Origin: Pirellulales bacterium | Lineage (GTDB): Bacteria > Planctomycetota > Planctomycetia > Pirellulales > Lacipirellulaceae | Length of the DNA stretch: 64,000 nt | NCBI GenBank assembly: GCA_019636345.1 | Contig: JAHBXQ010000005.1 | Location: forward strand, 310,001-374,000 | Reading direction: 5' to 3' | In this document: positions 43,911 to 54,300 of the stretch, one piece after another | Layout: every line of letters begins with the position of its first letter | Position numbering within the stretch: the stretch's first letter is position 1 | Program-made: the position numbers and the translations under genes | The notes under the pieces: generated by a model | What the model saw: the letters and a program-made list of their open reading frames with translations, nothing else | What the model was told of the DNA's origin: nothing | Database searches by the model: none

Positions 43911-45092
43911 ATGCATCGTCGCGAAGTCGCTCTGATCGTCGATCCCGGCCGGCCGTACGATCGGCACATCGTCCGCGGGGTCGCGGCGTTCGTTGAGGAA
44001 CAGCACCGTCACTGGTCGTTGTACGTCGAGGAGGATCCCGTCGCCCGCTTGCCCGATCTCAAAGCGTGGGGGGGCGACGGCATCATCGCGAACTTCGACG
44101 ACCGCCGCATCGCCACCGCGGTCCGTCGCACCAGCGCGCCGATCGTCGGCGTCGGCGGCGGCTACGGTTACTATCCCGGCGATCCCGACATCCCCTATGT
44201 GAGGACCGACAACCGAGCCATCGCCGAATTGGCCGCCAACCACTTGTTCGACATGGGGCTGCGCCGCTTCGCGTTCTGCGGCGAACCTCCCAATCGAGCC
44301 AACGGCTGGGCCCGCGAACGGGCCGAGGCCTTCGTGTCGGCGATCGAAGCGGCCGGCTGCGAATGCGACGTGTACAACGGCCGGCACTCGCCGTCGCGCC
44401 GGTGGCGCGAGTCGCAGACCCAATTGCAACGGTGGCTGGAGTCGCTGGCGACCCCGCTGGGACTGATGGCCTGCAACGACGCCCGCGCTCGCCACGTGAT
44501 GCAAGCCTGCTGCGCCGCGGGGCTCCGCGTCCCCGAGGACGTGGCGATCGTGGGGGTCGACAACGACGACGTCATGTGCGAACTGACTCAACCCCGACTG
44601 ACGAGCATTGAACAAGGGGCGCGCCGCATCGGGTTCGAAGCGGCGTCGCTGCTCGATCAAATGATGTCCGGCAAGAAACCGCCGCGAAAAAGCCTGACGG
44701 TCCCCCCCGCGAGGATCGTCACCCGGCAGTCGACCGACGTGCTGGCGATCAACGACCCCGACGTCGCCGAGGCGCTCCGCTTCATCCGCCGCCGGGCCTG
44801 CGAACCGATCGCCGTGCACGACGTGCTGACCGCGGCGCAAATGTCCCGCTCGACGCTTGAAGCCCGCTTCCGCGACGTGCTCGGCCGGTCGATCCACGCC
44901 GAGATCCGCCGCGTGCAGGTCGATGCGGCTCGTCGGCTGCTGACCACCACGAACATCCCGATCAAGGAGGTCGTCAAGCGCGTCGGCGTCTCCTCCGTGC
45001 AGTACTTCTCCGCCATGATGCGTCGCTCGCTCGGCAAGACCCCCGGCGAGCTCCGCAAAGAATCCCAACGCGGCCAATCCGCGCCAAGCTAG
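43911..45092 (+). CDS. XylR-family sugar-responsive AraC-type transcription regulator
   Basis: 393 residues. Residues 1-275 form a periplasmic-binding-protein-like ligand domain (LacI/XylR type): VALIVDPGRPYDRHIVRGV, VRTDNRAIAELAANHL, GLMACNDARARHVMQAC, VPEDVAIVGVDNDDV. Residues about 285-385 form an AraC double helix-turn-helix: VHDVLTAAQMSRSTLEARFR and IPIKEVVKRVGVSSVQYFSA. This pair is the XylR architecture, activating pentose genes when sugar binds. The genes right behind (oxidoreductase 30 bases away, xylose isomerase, kinase) fit as its targets. Confidence 0.92.
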   Translation: MHRREVALIVDPGRPYDRHIVRGVAAFVEEQHRHWSLYVEEDPVARLPDLKAWGGDGIIANFDDRRIATAVRRTSAPIVGVGGGYGYYPGDPDIPYVRTDNRAIAELAANHLFDMGLRRFAFCGEPPNRANGWARERAEAFVSAIEAAGCECDVYNGRHSPSRRWRESQTQLQRWLESLATPLGLMACNDARARHVMQACCAAGLRVPEDVAIVGVDNDDVMCELTQPRLTSIEQGARRIGFEAASLLDQMMSGKKPPRKSLTVPPARIVTRQSTDVLAINDPDVAEALRFIRRRACEPIAVHDVLTAAQMSRSTLEARFRDVLGRSIHAEIRRVQVDAARRLLTTTNIPIKEVVKRVGVSSVQYFSAMMRRSLGKTPGELRKESQRGQSAPS

Positions 45093-45122
45093 TCACCCGT
45101 CTCCAATCACCCCGAGTCTCCC

Positions 45123-46385
45123 ATGTCTCCGCTCGACCGTCGCGATTTTCTCCACACGGCCGTCGTCGGCGCCGCGGCTGCGGCGACCCAGGCTCGCGCC
45201 GCCGCGCCCACGAATCCCCCGAGCGAGAACCTCCACTTCGCGCTCGTCGGCGCCGGCGGGCAAGGCCGCTGGGACACGAGCTGGCTGCTGAAGACCCCCG
45301 GCGCCAAACTGACGGCGATCTGCGAAATCAACCCCCTGCGCGCCGCCGAGGCGAAGCAGATGGCGCCCGACGCACGGGTCTACACGGATTGGAACGAGAT
45401 GTTCGCTCAGGAGCGCGACCTGCAAGCCGCGCTCGTGGCCCTGCCGGAGCACACCCACGCCGAGGCCTCGATCGCCGCGATGAACGCGGGGCTCGACGTC
45501 TTCTGCGAGAAGCCGATGGCCTTCTCCGCCGACGAGGCCCGGCAAATGATCGCCGCGCGCGACACACGCCAGCGGATTCTGCAAATCGGCCAACAGCGCC
45601 GCAGCAACCCGCTGTACTACCTCGCCGAACGGCTCGTCCAGCAGGAAGGGATCATCGGCGAGGTGTTGCGGATCGACGCCTTCTGGGACCGCTGGAGCGA
45701 TTGGAAGTTCGAGCTCCCCGAGCTCGACATGGACTTCAGCAAATGGGGCTTCCCGACGCTCAATCACCTGATCAACTGGCGGCTCTATCGCCGGTACGGC
45801 CACGGGCTGATTACCGAGAACGGCACCCACCAGATGGACGCGGCCACGTGGCTGCTGGGAGGGCTTAAGGCGAAGCGCGTCGCGGGGATGGGCGCCATCC
45901 GCTATCACGACGAACGCGAAACGCACGACATCTGCACCGCCGAGTACCTGTTTGAAAACGACACGATTGTCCGCTTCTCGCAAGACTTCCATCAAGGATT
46001 CAACTACGGCTGGAGCTACGGCGAGCTGCTGCTGGGGAGCGAGGGTTCGCTCCGCGTGACCGCCGAGCAGGAGATCGTTCACTACGACCGCGATCGCAAA
46101 GCGACGCGGATCCCGATCGAGCGGCTCGGCGATTGCGAGATCGCGGGGGTCGCGTCCTCGGCCGCCGACCTGCAGGCGGCCGAAGCCGACCGCGCCGGCG
46201 GGGGACTGCGGACCTACAGCTACGGCCACGAGATGCGCATCTTCAACCACTGCGTCCGCACCCGCACCCAGCCCGCGTGCACCGGCGAGATCGGCCACAA
46301 TGCGATCGCGTTCACCGTCGCCGGCGCCGACGCTCAGTACGACGCCGTGGTGAACACGTTCGACGAGCGTTCGTTCCTGAGTTGA
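45123..46385 (+). CDS. Gfo/Idh/MocA family oxidoreductase, Tat-exported
   Basis: 420 residues. N-terminal Tat-like signal: DRRDFLHTAVVGAAAAATQA. The NAD(P)-binding fold starts [15 protein letters not shown] and has the family EKP motif in DVFCEKPMAFSADEARQ, with WINPL-like substrate residues later. The second domain (about 175-330) binds the sugar; GTHQMDAATWLL holds the catalytic-type His. Many planctomycete members of this family are Tat-exported and act on secreted sugars or cyclitols. Follows the XylR-type gene with a 30-base gap, so probably in its operon. Confidence 0.88.
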   Translation: MSPLDRRDFLHTAVVGAAAAATQARAAAPTNPPSENLHFALVGAGGQGRWDTSWLLKTPGAKLTAICEINPLRAAEAKQMAPDARVYTDWNEMFAQERDLQAALVALPEHTHAEASIAAMNAGLDVFCEKPMAFSADEARQMIAARDTRQRILQIGQQRRSNPLYYLAERLVQQEGIIGEVLRIDAFWDRWSDWKFELPELDMDFSKWGFPTLNHLINWRLYRRYGHGLITENGTHQMDAATWLLGGLKAKRVAGMGAIRYHDERETHDICTAEYLFENDTIVRFSQDFHQGFNYGWSYGELLLGSEGSLRVTAEQEIVHYDRDRKATRIPIERLGDCEIAGVASSAADLQAAEADRAGGGLRTYSYGHEMRIFNHCVRTRTQPACTGEIGHNAIAFTVAGADAQYDAVVNTFDERSFLS

Positions 46386-46465
46386 AACATGCCCGCCAAC
46401 CCCGGACGCGTGATGAATTGAAGAACCCGTCGCAGTTCGCCCAAGGCTGAGCACTGTCCCGCAAT

Positions 46466-46532
46466 CATGAGCGGACGGCGCTAGCCGCCGGCGATTGCCG
46501 TCCAGGCCTCGATCGAACGTCATCGGGGACTG
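46466..46532. repeat. Dispersed imperfect palindromic repeat, copy 2
   Basis: Starts CATGAGCGGACGGCGCTAGC and continues CGCCGGCGATTGCC. Differs from the 12437 copy at only a few positions in the first 28 bases. It lies in the 257-base gap between oxidoreductase and isomerase genes. Such GGACGGCG..CCGCCGG elements recur in planctomycete genomes. Confidence 0.75.
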
Positions 46533-46642
46533 CGTCCGCCGCTCGTTGTCGAGTCATAGGACAAAGCACGAGCGCCTGCGGATCACATCGTGCCGCGCTG
46601 CATGGCCCCTGGGGGCCCCGACCCATTCGAGGAATTCGACCC

Positions 46643-47740
46643 GTGAGCGATCCTGTCCGCTACCGCTTTTCCTTCGGTCCGTGGAACGTCAGCGAGGGCG
46701 CCGACCCGTTCGGCCCCGCGGTCCGCACCCCTTACGCGCTTGAAGAGAAGCTCGATTGGTACCGCCCGTTGGGGTTCGAGGGAGTGCAGTTCCACGACGA
46801 CGACGTCGTCGAAGGAATCGACGAGCTTGAGCACCTGCAGATCATGAAGCGAGCCCGCGAGGTGAATCAGGCCCTGACCGATCGCGGTCTCGTCGCCGAG
46901 TTCGTCGCCCCGCGGCTGTGGTTCGACCCCCGCACCATCGACGGCGGGTACACCTCCAACAGCCCCTCCGAGCGGCAATATGCCCTGGATCGCACGATCC
47001 GGTCGATCGACGTCGCCCGCGAGGTGCAGACACGCAACATTGTGCTGTGGCTCGCTCGCGAAGGGTCGTACGTCCGCGAATCGAAGAACGCCCGGACGGC
47101 GTACGCGCGGATCCTCGAGGCGATCAACCTCGTGCTGGAATACGATCCCGAGGTTCAGGTGTGGATCGAGCCGAAGCCCAACGAGCCGATGGACCACGCT
47201 TACGTGCCGACGATCGGCCACGCAATCGCGCTGGCGTACCAATCGGCCGACCCCGCGCGGGTGAGCGGGCTCATCGAAACGGCCCACGCCGTGCTTGCGG
47301 GGCTCGACCCCTCGGACGAAATGGCCTTCGCGCTGGCCCACGACAAACTGGCGAGCGTCCATCTCAACGACCAGAACGGGCTGAAGTTCGACCAGGACAA
47401 GTCGTTCGGCTCGGCGAATCTCCGCTCGGCGTACAACCAAGTGCGCGTGCTCGAGGACAACGGCTACGGTCGCCGGGGGGAGTTTGTCGGACTCGACGTC
47501 AAGGCGATGCGAACCCAGCCCCAGGCGCTGTCGACGGCGCATCTGGCCAACAGCCGCGCGCTGTTTCTGCACTTGGTCGACAAGGTCCGCTCGGCCGACC
47601 GGCAGCTCGAGGCCGAACTGATCGCCGCCCGCGATTACGAGGCGCTCGAGGCCTACGCGCTGCGGCACCTGCTGGGGGTCGCGACCGACGCGCCGCTGGA
47701 GCGGCTTGTCTCCCCCGCGGCCATACAGCACGCGTCGTGA
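46643..47740 (+). CDS. xylA: Xylose isomerase, actinobacterial type
   Basis: 365 residues, TIM barrel. It matches Streptomyces-type xylose isomerases block by block: FSFGPWNVSEGADPFG, VQFHDDDVVEG (catalytic His/Asp pair), LWLAREG for the WGGREG loop, IEPKPNEP (metal Glu), ETAHAVLAG (Glu/His metal ligands) and FDQDKSFG (two metal Asp). One metal ligand differs: where Streptomyces has HIDLNGQ this protein has SVHLNDQ, a His for Asp. Substrate may be xylose, rhamnose-related or another aldose. GTG start 46643 has GAGG ten bases upstream. Confidence 0.85.
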   Translation: MSDPVRYRFSFGPWNVSEGADPFGPAVRTPYALEEKLDWYRPLGFEGVQFHDDDVVEGIDELEHLQIMKRAREVNQALTDRGLVAEFVAPRLWFDPRTIDGGYTSNSPSERQYALDRTIRSIDVAREVQTRNIVLWLAREGSYVRESKNARTAYARILEAINLVLEYDPEVQVWIEPKPNEPMDHAYVPTIGHAIALAYQSADPARVSGLIETAHAVLAGLDPSDEMAFALAHDKLASVHLNDQNGLKFDQDKSFGSANLRSAYNQVRVLEDNGYGRRGEFVGLDVKAMRTQPQALSTAHLANSRALFLHLVDKVRSADRQLEAELIAARDYEALEAYALRHLLGVATDAPLERLVSPAAIQHAS

Positions 47741-47759
47741 GCGACCACAGGAGCCGCAG

Positions 47760-48974
47760 TTGAACGAACTTGACGTCGACGTCGCCGTCGCGGGCCATCT
47801 CTGCCTCGACCTCATCCCGCGCATCGATCTCGACGCCAAGGGCGACGCCGGCGCCATGCGCGAACTCGCGGCCCCGGGACGGCTGACCCTCGTCGGACCT
47901 GCGACCGCCTCGCTGGGGGGCGCCGTCGCCAACGCGGGACTCGCGCTGGCACGGCTGGGAATGCGAACCTCGCTTACGGCGAAGGTCGGGCGCGACGTGC
48001 TGGGGCAGGCCATCCTGCATTTGCTCGAGGAGGCTCGGCCCGGACTCGCCGGGGCGATGCTCGTCGATCCCCGTGCGTCGACCTCGTACACGGTCGTGCT
48101 CAACCCGCCGGGGGTCGATCGTTGCTTCCTCCACCATCCCGGCGCCAACGACGAGCTGGCCGCGGACGACGTCGATCTGGCCGCACGGGGCGCCTGCGGG
48201 GCGCTTCACTTCGGCTATCCCCCGCTCATGCGAACAATCTACGCCGACGGCGGCGCGGGACTCGCGCGACTCTTCCGCCGCGCCCAAGCTGCGGGGACGC
48301 TCACGTCGCTCGACATGGCGCTCCCCGATCGCAACAGTCCGGCCGGGCGGCTCGATTGGCGCCCCTGGCTGGCAACCGTGCTTCCCGCGGTCGATCTGTT
48401 CGTCCCCAGCTTCGACGAAATCCTGCTGATGCTGCGGCCCGACCAGTACGACCGGCTGGTCGCCGTCGAACCGGACCGACTCGTCGCCGCGGCCGGGATG
48501 GCGCTGGTCGACGAAATCGCCGAGGAGCTGCTCGCCCTCGGCGCCGGGGCCGCGGGAATCAAGCTCGGCGACGAAGGATTCTTCCTCCGCACCCACGCCG
48601 GCCCGCAACGTTGGAACGATCGCCTCCTCGGCCGACGGCTGCCGCTGGCCGACTGGAGCCATCGACGACTCCTCGCTCCTTGCTTCGAGGTCGAGGTCGT
48701 CGGCGCCACCGGCGCGGGCGACTGCACCATCGCCGGACTTCTGGCCGCGCTTGTTCACGGCCAAGCGCCAGTCGCGGCCCTGACGACCGCCGCCGGGGTC
48801 GGCGCCTTCTGCGTGCAGAGCGCCGATGCGACCAGCAACATCCCCCCCTGGGAGACCGTGGCGGCGCGAATCGCCGCCGGTTGGCGCCGTCGCACGCCGC
48901 GGCTCCCTCGGCCCGGCTGGCGCGACGACCCCGCAACCGGACTCTGCATCGGCCCGCACGACGGCGCGGCGTAG
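47760..48974 (+). CDS. PfkB-family carbohydrate kinase
   Basis: 404 residues, ribokinase fold. N-terminal VDVAVAGHLCLDLIP and GGAVANAGLALARLGMRTS form the substrate site; GATGAGDCTIAGLLAAL carries the GAGD anion hole and catalytic Asp. It phosphorylates a sugar, probably the keto-sugar made by the isomerase, with ATP. The start is TTG 47760: AGGAG (47749-47753) lies six bases upstream, and no ATG or GTG in frame fits; the frame open from 47706 would start inside the isomerase. Twenty bases from the xylA stop. Confidence 0.85.
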   Translation: MNELDVDVAVAGHLCLDLIPRIDLDAKGDAGAMRELAAPGRLTLVGPATASLGGAVANAGLALARLGMRTSLTAKVGRDVLGQAILHLLEEARPGLAGAMLVDPRASTSYTVVLNPPGVDRCFLHHPGANDELAADDVDLAARGACGALHFGYPPLMRTIYADGGAGLARLFRRAQAAGTLTSLDMALPDRNSPAGRLDWRPWLATVLPAVDLFVPSFDEILLMLRPDQYDRLVAVEPDRLVAAAGMALVDEIAEELLALGAGAAGIKLGDEGFFLRTHAGPQRWNDRLLGRRLPLADWSHRRLLAPCFEVEVVGATGAGDCTIAGLLAALVHGQAPVAALTTAAGVGAFCVQSADATSNIPPWETVAARIAAGWRRRTPRLPRPGWRDDPATGLCIGPHDGAA

Positions 48975-48991
48975 GCGAACGAGGCGGCGTT

Positions 48992-51178
48992 CTACCGCGC
49001 GTCGGTCGGGGTGGCTTGCGTCACCGCGGCTTTGAGCGGGAGGACGATCACGTGGCGCCCCGGGCCGACGCCGTCAAGCCACGCATGTCGACCCTCGAGC
49101 CGCACCGGCGTCGCCTCTCCGTCAAGATCGACGACGCTCGGCGCCGCCCCTTCGGTCAGCGGCACGGCCACGGTCGCCGCGACGTTGCCGGGGACGACCA
49201 CCTCAAGCTGCACGGCCGTCGCGGATCGTTTGTACGCGACGTCGATCGGCCCGCGGATCGATGGGACGCGCGATTCGAACCACTCGAGCTTTCCCGGGCG
49301 GGGCTGCACGAGGATCGAACCGAACCCCGGCTCAAGCGGCCGCACGCCGACGAGATAGAACGGAATGAGATTGGCCGGCGCCGCGCCCCAGGCGTGATTC
49401 CAGTCGAGATTCGGCTTGTAGATCCTGTCCCACGCCTCCAGCGTGATCGTCGATCCGCTGCGGATCATGTTGATCCAACCGCGGCGCGCATGCGTGGTCA
49501 TCAATTCCAGGGCATGGTCCGCCTCGTCGTGCTCGTACAGGGCCTCCAGCAAGAACTGCGCGGGGTACACGCTGCACGCCATCTGCCGTGATTTGACGTA
49601 CTCCACGACGGAAGCGCGGCGTTCGGGGGGAACCAACCCGAACGCCAACGGGAACAAGCTGGCGTGCAACGACGCGTGCCGCGATCCCAGCCCGTCGACG
49701 TATCGCTGGGCCGAGTCGCTCCACAACGCCGCGTTGAACCGGGCGTGCAGCGCGCGGGCCTTGCGGGCGAACCGTTCGGCGTCGGCGTCGTGCCCCGTCG
49801 CCGCGGCGATCCGCGCCATCCGGTCGAGCGTCGCATAGTGAAACGCGTTGACCACCGTGTTGATCGGCGCCATGTCGTACCCGTCGCGCTCGGTCTCAGG
49901 CCAGTCGACGATGTCGCGGTAGTCGTCTCCGGACGTGTCGAGCAGTCCGCTCGACGTCTCCGCGGCTTCGAGCAGCTTCTCGCGTCGCAGCACGTCGTAG
50001 TGGTTGCGCAGCGACTCGACGTCGCCCGTGTGCAAGTAATCGGCCCACGCCATCAGAATCGAGTGCTGTTTCCACTCGGTCGGCCACGTGGGGTTCGCCA
50101 GCAGGTACTCGTGCGAGTGCCGGGCCAGCGCGAACTCGCGGTCGACGCCGTAGTGGCACAACTGGTTGATGTACGCGTCGGCTTCGTAGGGAATCCGCTC
50201 GCGATCGCCGTCGACGTACACGCCGCAGAACGTCGTCGCTCGGATCGAGTATTTGCACAGGTCCCAGACGGCGTTCAGGTCGGCGTCGGAACTCGTAAAG
50301 CGGGCGGCTGCGTCGTCGAACGGGTACTGCACGGCAATCCGCGCGAAGGCGTCCGCCGCGAGCCCGGCCGGGGCCTCGTCGAGCTCCAAATACCGAAACG
50401 GCGCCACGACGCCGACCGACGCCGGCAGCCGGATCGCGGCGCCGGTCGTATTGCGGCGATCGCGCGGCGGGCGGAGCGTCAACTCGGTCGTCCCCGCGGG
50501 GACGAGGATTGTGGTCGCATAGTATCGGATCGAGCCCCCCGGATTGCGATCGATGCGGCCGCTCCTCAGTTTCTCGCCGAACCGCGCCTCGATCGTTCGC
50601 GCCTCGTCGCTGGCCGGCAGTCGCAGTCGAGCGTAGCCGAACGCGGCCCGGCCGAAATCGACGAAGTAGCTCCCAGGGCCGCGCGACTCGACGACGGTCG
50701 GCGCCTGAGAGATTTTCTCCAGCGGGTAGAGCGCCGTCCGGCGCTCGCTCAGCCGTCGCGCCATGCGGAACTCCTGCGGCGGCGACCAGTCGCTCGCGGT
50801 TCCCGCCTCGTTCCAGATGCGCGCCTGCCAGGAATACGCGGCCTCGGCGACGAGCGGCTCGCCGGCGTACTCGACGTTGATCGACTGGTCGCCTGCGACG
50901 CGCTGCGAGTCCCACACGACCGTCGGCGCCGAACCGTCCGCAGGGACGCGCCTGACGACAATCTGGTACGCGGCCTGTCGGCAGACCCGCTCGCCGACGC
51001 CGCACTCCCACGAAAACTCCGGCCGCGGGTCGAAGATTTCCGCCTCGTGCGGACGTTGCAGCAGTTCGCACGACAGGCCCGCAGGCGCGGGAACGCTTCC
51101 TGCCGCAGGCGACGCCGCGACGGCCGTCGCGACGATCAGCCAAGCGGTGCAACCGGGTGCGAGGAACAAAGAAGTCAT
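48992..51178 (-). CDS. Alpha-L-rhamnosidase-like glycoside hydrolase family 78
   Basis: 728 residues. Signal peptide to about residue 27. Beta-sandwich domains (about 30-240) include SYSWQARIWNEAG-like FN3 and the Bac_rhamnosid segment ending FRYLELDEAP. The catalytic (alpha/alpha)6 barrel starts near 275 with VWDLCKYSIRATTFCGVYVD; the acid motif is DGDRERIPYEADAY. NHAWGAAPANLIPFYLVG and a C-terminal beta-sandwich complete the fold. It removes terminal alpha-L-rhamnose from polysaccharides. ATG 51178 is chosen since the signal peptide starts there. Tail-to-tail with the kinase gene. Confidence 0.88.
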   Translation of the reverse strand: MTSLFLAPGCTAWLIVATAVAASPAAGSVPAPAGLSCELLQRPHEAEIFDPRPEFSWECGVGERVCRQAAYQIVVRRVPADGSAPTVVWDSQRVAGDQSINVEYAGEPLVAEAAYSWQARIWNEAGTASDWSPPQEFRMARRLSERRTALYPLEKISQAPTVVESRGPGSYFVDFGRAAFGYARLRLPASDEARTIEARFGEKLRSGRIDRNPGGSIRYYATTILVPAGTTELTLRPPRDRRNTTGAAIRLPASVGVVAPFRYLELDEAPAGLAADAFARIAVQYPFDDAAARFTSSDADLNAVWDLCKYSIRATTFCGVYVDGDRERIPYEADAYINQLCHYGVDREFALARHSHEYLLANPTWPTEWKQHSILMAWADYLHTGDVESLRNHYDVLRREKLLEAAETSSGLLDTSGDDYRDIVDWPETERDGYDMAPINTVVNAFHYATLDRMARIAAATGHDADAERFARKARALHARFNAALWSDSAQRYVDGLGSRHASLHASLFPLAFGLVPPERRASVVEYVKSRQMACSVYPAQFLLEALYEHDEADHALELMTTHARRGWINMIRSGSTITLEAWDRIYKPNLDWNHAWGAAPANLIPFYLVGVRPLEPGFGSILVQPRPGKLEWFESRVPSIRGPIDVAYKRSATAVQLEVVVPGNVAATVAVPLTEGAAPSVVDLDGEATPVRLEGRHAWLDGVGPGRHVIVLPLKAAVTQATPTDAR

Positions 51179-51352
51179 GCTGCTGCCCAGGGTCGCATGT
51201 CCGTGCGAGGAATGCCGTCGTTCAATCATCGGCGACGGTCCGTTGTGCATGTCGTATGACCCGGCCGGGGGGTTCCCGCGGCCGTTAGCGTGTTCTGCTC
51301 CATCTGCCCGACTGATCATACCGAGAACATGAAACTCCGTGGAGCCGGAGCA

Positions 51353-54300
51353 TCACAGGCTCGCCGGGCCTCGCGCTCCGGAGGGTGCGACAATTCGCAT
51401 TCGAAGCCCCAACGCCATCCCCAGCACGGCCAACAGCCCCGTCCCGGGTTCGGGAACGGCCGCGGCCGCGGCGCCGGCCGAGGCGACGACCGCGTCGCCG
51501 TACTGCGCCTGCCACGGGGCGATGCCGGCGGCGTTCTGTCGCTGCAGGGCGAGGAAATCGCCCCCGTCGATCAGGCCGCTGCCGTCGAGATCGAGATTGG
51601 CGACGACCGACAGTTCCCCGCTGACGGCCAAGTCGGAGACCTTCCACGCCAACCCGGCGTCGAGCGTCGGCAATTGGTACGCCTCGAACGCGCCGCCGGC
51701 CGTGGCGAACTCGAACAACCGGAACGCGTCGCCAAGCTGCGGCGTCGGGGCGTCGACCTCCAAAGTCATCGCCAGCGTGCCGCCCAAATGCAGATGCCCG
51801 CCGACGACCAGTTGATCGTGCGCCTGCGGGCTGTACGCGTCGAACAACAACAGCGACCCGGCGCCGAACGTCGCATCGCCGTCGATTGTCAGCGACTCGC
51901 CGAAGTACGCCGGGGCGTCAAGCCCTTCGATGCGCAGGTTGTCGAACGAACCAAGCGACGCGACGGAACGCAAATCGACGTAGAATCCCAACGCGGACCC
52001 GGCGTTGCTGTCGGTGAAATTGACGACCGACCGCTGGTTGTCGACCAACGCCGCGTCGACGTACCCCAAGGTGAATTGCGTCGCCGAATTCCTCGTGACG
52101 TACAGCCCCGTGACGTTCGTCTCGGCGACGCCGCTGAGCGCATCCCCCGCGGTGTCGATCGACCCGTTCACCGAACGATTGACGCGGATGTTGTCGCCGT
52201 TGGGGCGGATCGAGATCGACGCCCACTCGAACGTGGTGCGCGTGTCGGGGGTTGCGGGCGTGCTGGCGGTCGGCGTCGCCGTCGCGCTCACCGCGAGTCC
52301 AAAGTCCATTTGCTGCGAGGTCGTCGCCATGGCGAGGTCGACACGCAACGTTTCGCCGATCGCCAGCGACACGTCGTCCCGCAGCAGCAGCACTTGCTCG
52401 TAGGTCGACGTGCCCGTCTTTGCTGCAGACAGGCTCCCCCCCGCAGCCGAGAACGTGACGTTCGTCGAGGTGTTGGAATCGTTGACGGTCGTCCTCGTAT
52501 AAGACGTCAAACTGCTGCTGGCGAAGTCGTCGACGAGCGTCACGCTCGATTCCATGACCGCGGGCATGCCGGAACCGCCAATCTGCACGGCGCCTCCGAC
52601 CGTCGCAAGGTTGCCGAGCACGCGCCCCGCGCCGTCGGCCGTCGACCCCGACTCCACCGACAGATTGCCGCCGACGGCCGTCTGCGAGTTGAGATTGACC
52701 GTCGATCCGTTCGTCGCGACGACCGAGCCGAACACGGAGCCGTCGATCGCGAGCGTCTGGCCGGCGAGCGTCATCCCTCCGGAATTGGTCGTCGAGGCGT
52801 CGAGCACGGCGCCGGCCGCGACCGCAATCGTCGGCGACGCGGCGATGCTCGCCGAGCCGACGAGATGGAGCGCCCCGTCTTCGATCCTCGTGTCGCCCGC
52901 ATAGTCGTTCACCCCGTTGGCGAAAGCGACGACGCCCCCCCCGAGGACCGCGAGCCCGCCGCCCCCGCTGATCCCGGCGCCGGTGATCGCGTACGGTTTG
53001 GCCGCTGAATTGCGGAACGTCGTCGACGCCGGGGCGACCGGGTGCAGTATGTTGACCGCGGCGAACGCGGCGCCGTCGTCGAACAGCACGCGATACCCGT
53101 CGGCGAACTCGGCGTCGCCCACGTCGTCGTTGTCGTTGTCCCAGTTCAATCCCGGGCCGTCGTGCCAGGTCGCGTCATGGTCGCCGGCCCAGACCACCAG
53201 GTTCGCCAGCTTGTTGAATTCCAGCACGTGCAGCGGCGTCCCCGTGGCCGAGGTGAGCGGGCTGTTCTCCTGAACGAAGACCGAGACCTTGCCCCCGGTC
53301 AACAGCCGCTGCTGGTCGATCAAGGGTTCGGTCACCCAACCGCGCGTGTCGGTGAAGACGATCTCCCAATCCTCGTACCCGGCCGCCTTCGACGCTGCGG
53401 CGATGATCAGGTCGCCGTTGGTGTAGTAATTGTTCGGCGACCCGGTCGTCGGCGTCACGTACGCGACGTAAATGTTGCCGTGCTCGTCGTACGCCATGTC
53501 GGGCCGCAGTCCCACGGCCCGCGAGGTCGGCAGTTGGGTGCGGGTCCAGTCGCCGGTGGTCGGATGGCGGTAGTAATGGTAATACGCCGTGTTGTTCGTC
53601 GTGAACCCCGTGACGGGAGGCGCCTCGTCCGTCTTGTGCCACATGACCACGTGGACCCGGCCGTCGTTGTCGACCGCCTGCGTTTGCTGATTCATCAGCG
53701 TGTTGCCGCGATCCATCGGCACGACGACGATCCCCGGCGACGCGGAGGTGATGTCGGTCGTCGGGGTGGCGATCGTCGCGCCGGCGTTGTTATGCCAGTT
53801 CTGGCCGCCGTCGTCGCTGTAGGCGTACATGATGTCGTGATTCGACGAGCCCGTGGCTTGCTCGCGCCACGTCCAGGTCACGTGCATCCGGCCCGACGAA
53901 TCGACGTCGATCCCGTTGAGATAGGCGTTGCGATTGTTCGAGCTGGGCCCATACGGGTCGTCGTAGAAAATCGAGACCGTGCCGTCGATGTACCGTCGCG
54001 GCGAGTTCCACAGTCCCGTGCCGGGGTCGTACGCAGCCAGGAACGAACTGCCGTTGCCGCTGCTGCCGATGCGGTACTCCAGGTTCATCGTCCCGGTGTT
54101 CGGGTCCGTGACGAACCGCGGATAGGTGACGGCCGAGATCGTCGACCCGCCCGCGTTGAGCGAGTTGCGCTCGGCGCCGAAGATGCTCGAATCCCAGGTC
54201 GCCCCCGTCGCGGCGCCGGCGCCGGTGGTCATGTATCGCAGGGTGTGGCCATGGTGATCCCACGCTAAGTGGATCTTGCCGTCGCCGGAAATCCCCATCG

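Noticed and set aside
43809-45077. A 422-codon minus-strand open frame opposite the regulator
   Set aside because: It lies opposite the XylR-type gene, whose AraC and sugar-binding motifs are unmistakable. The antisense frame has no recognisable domain.
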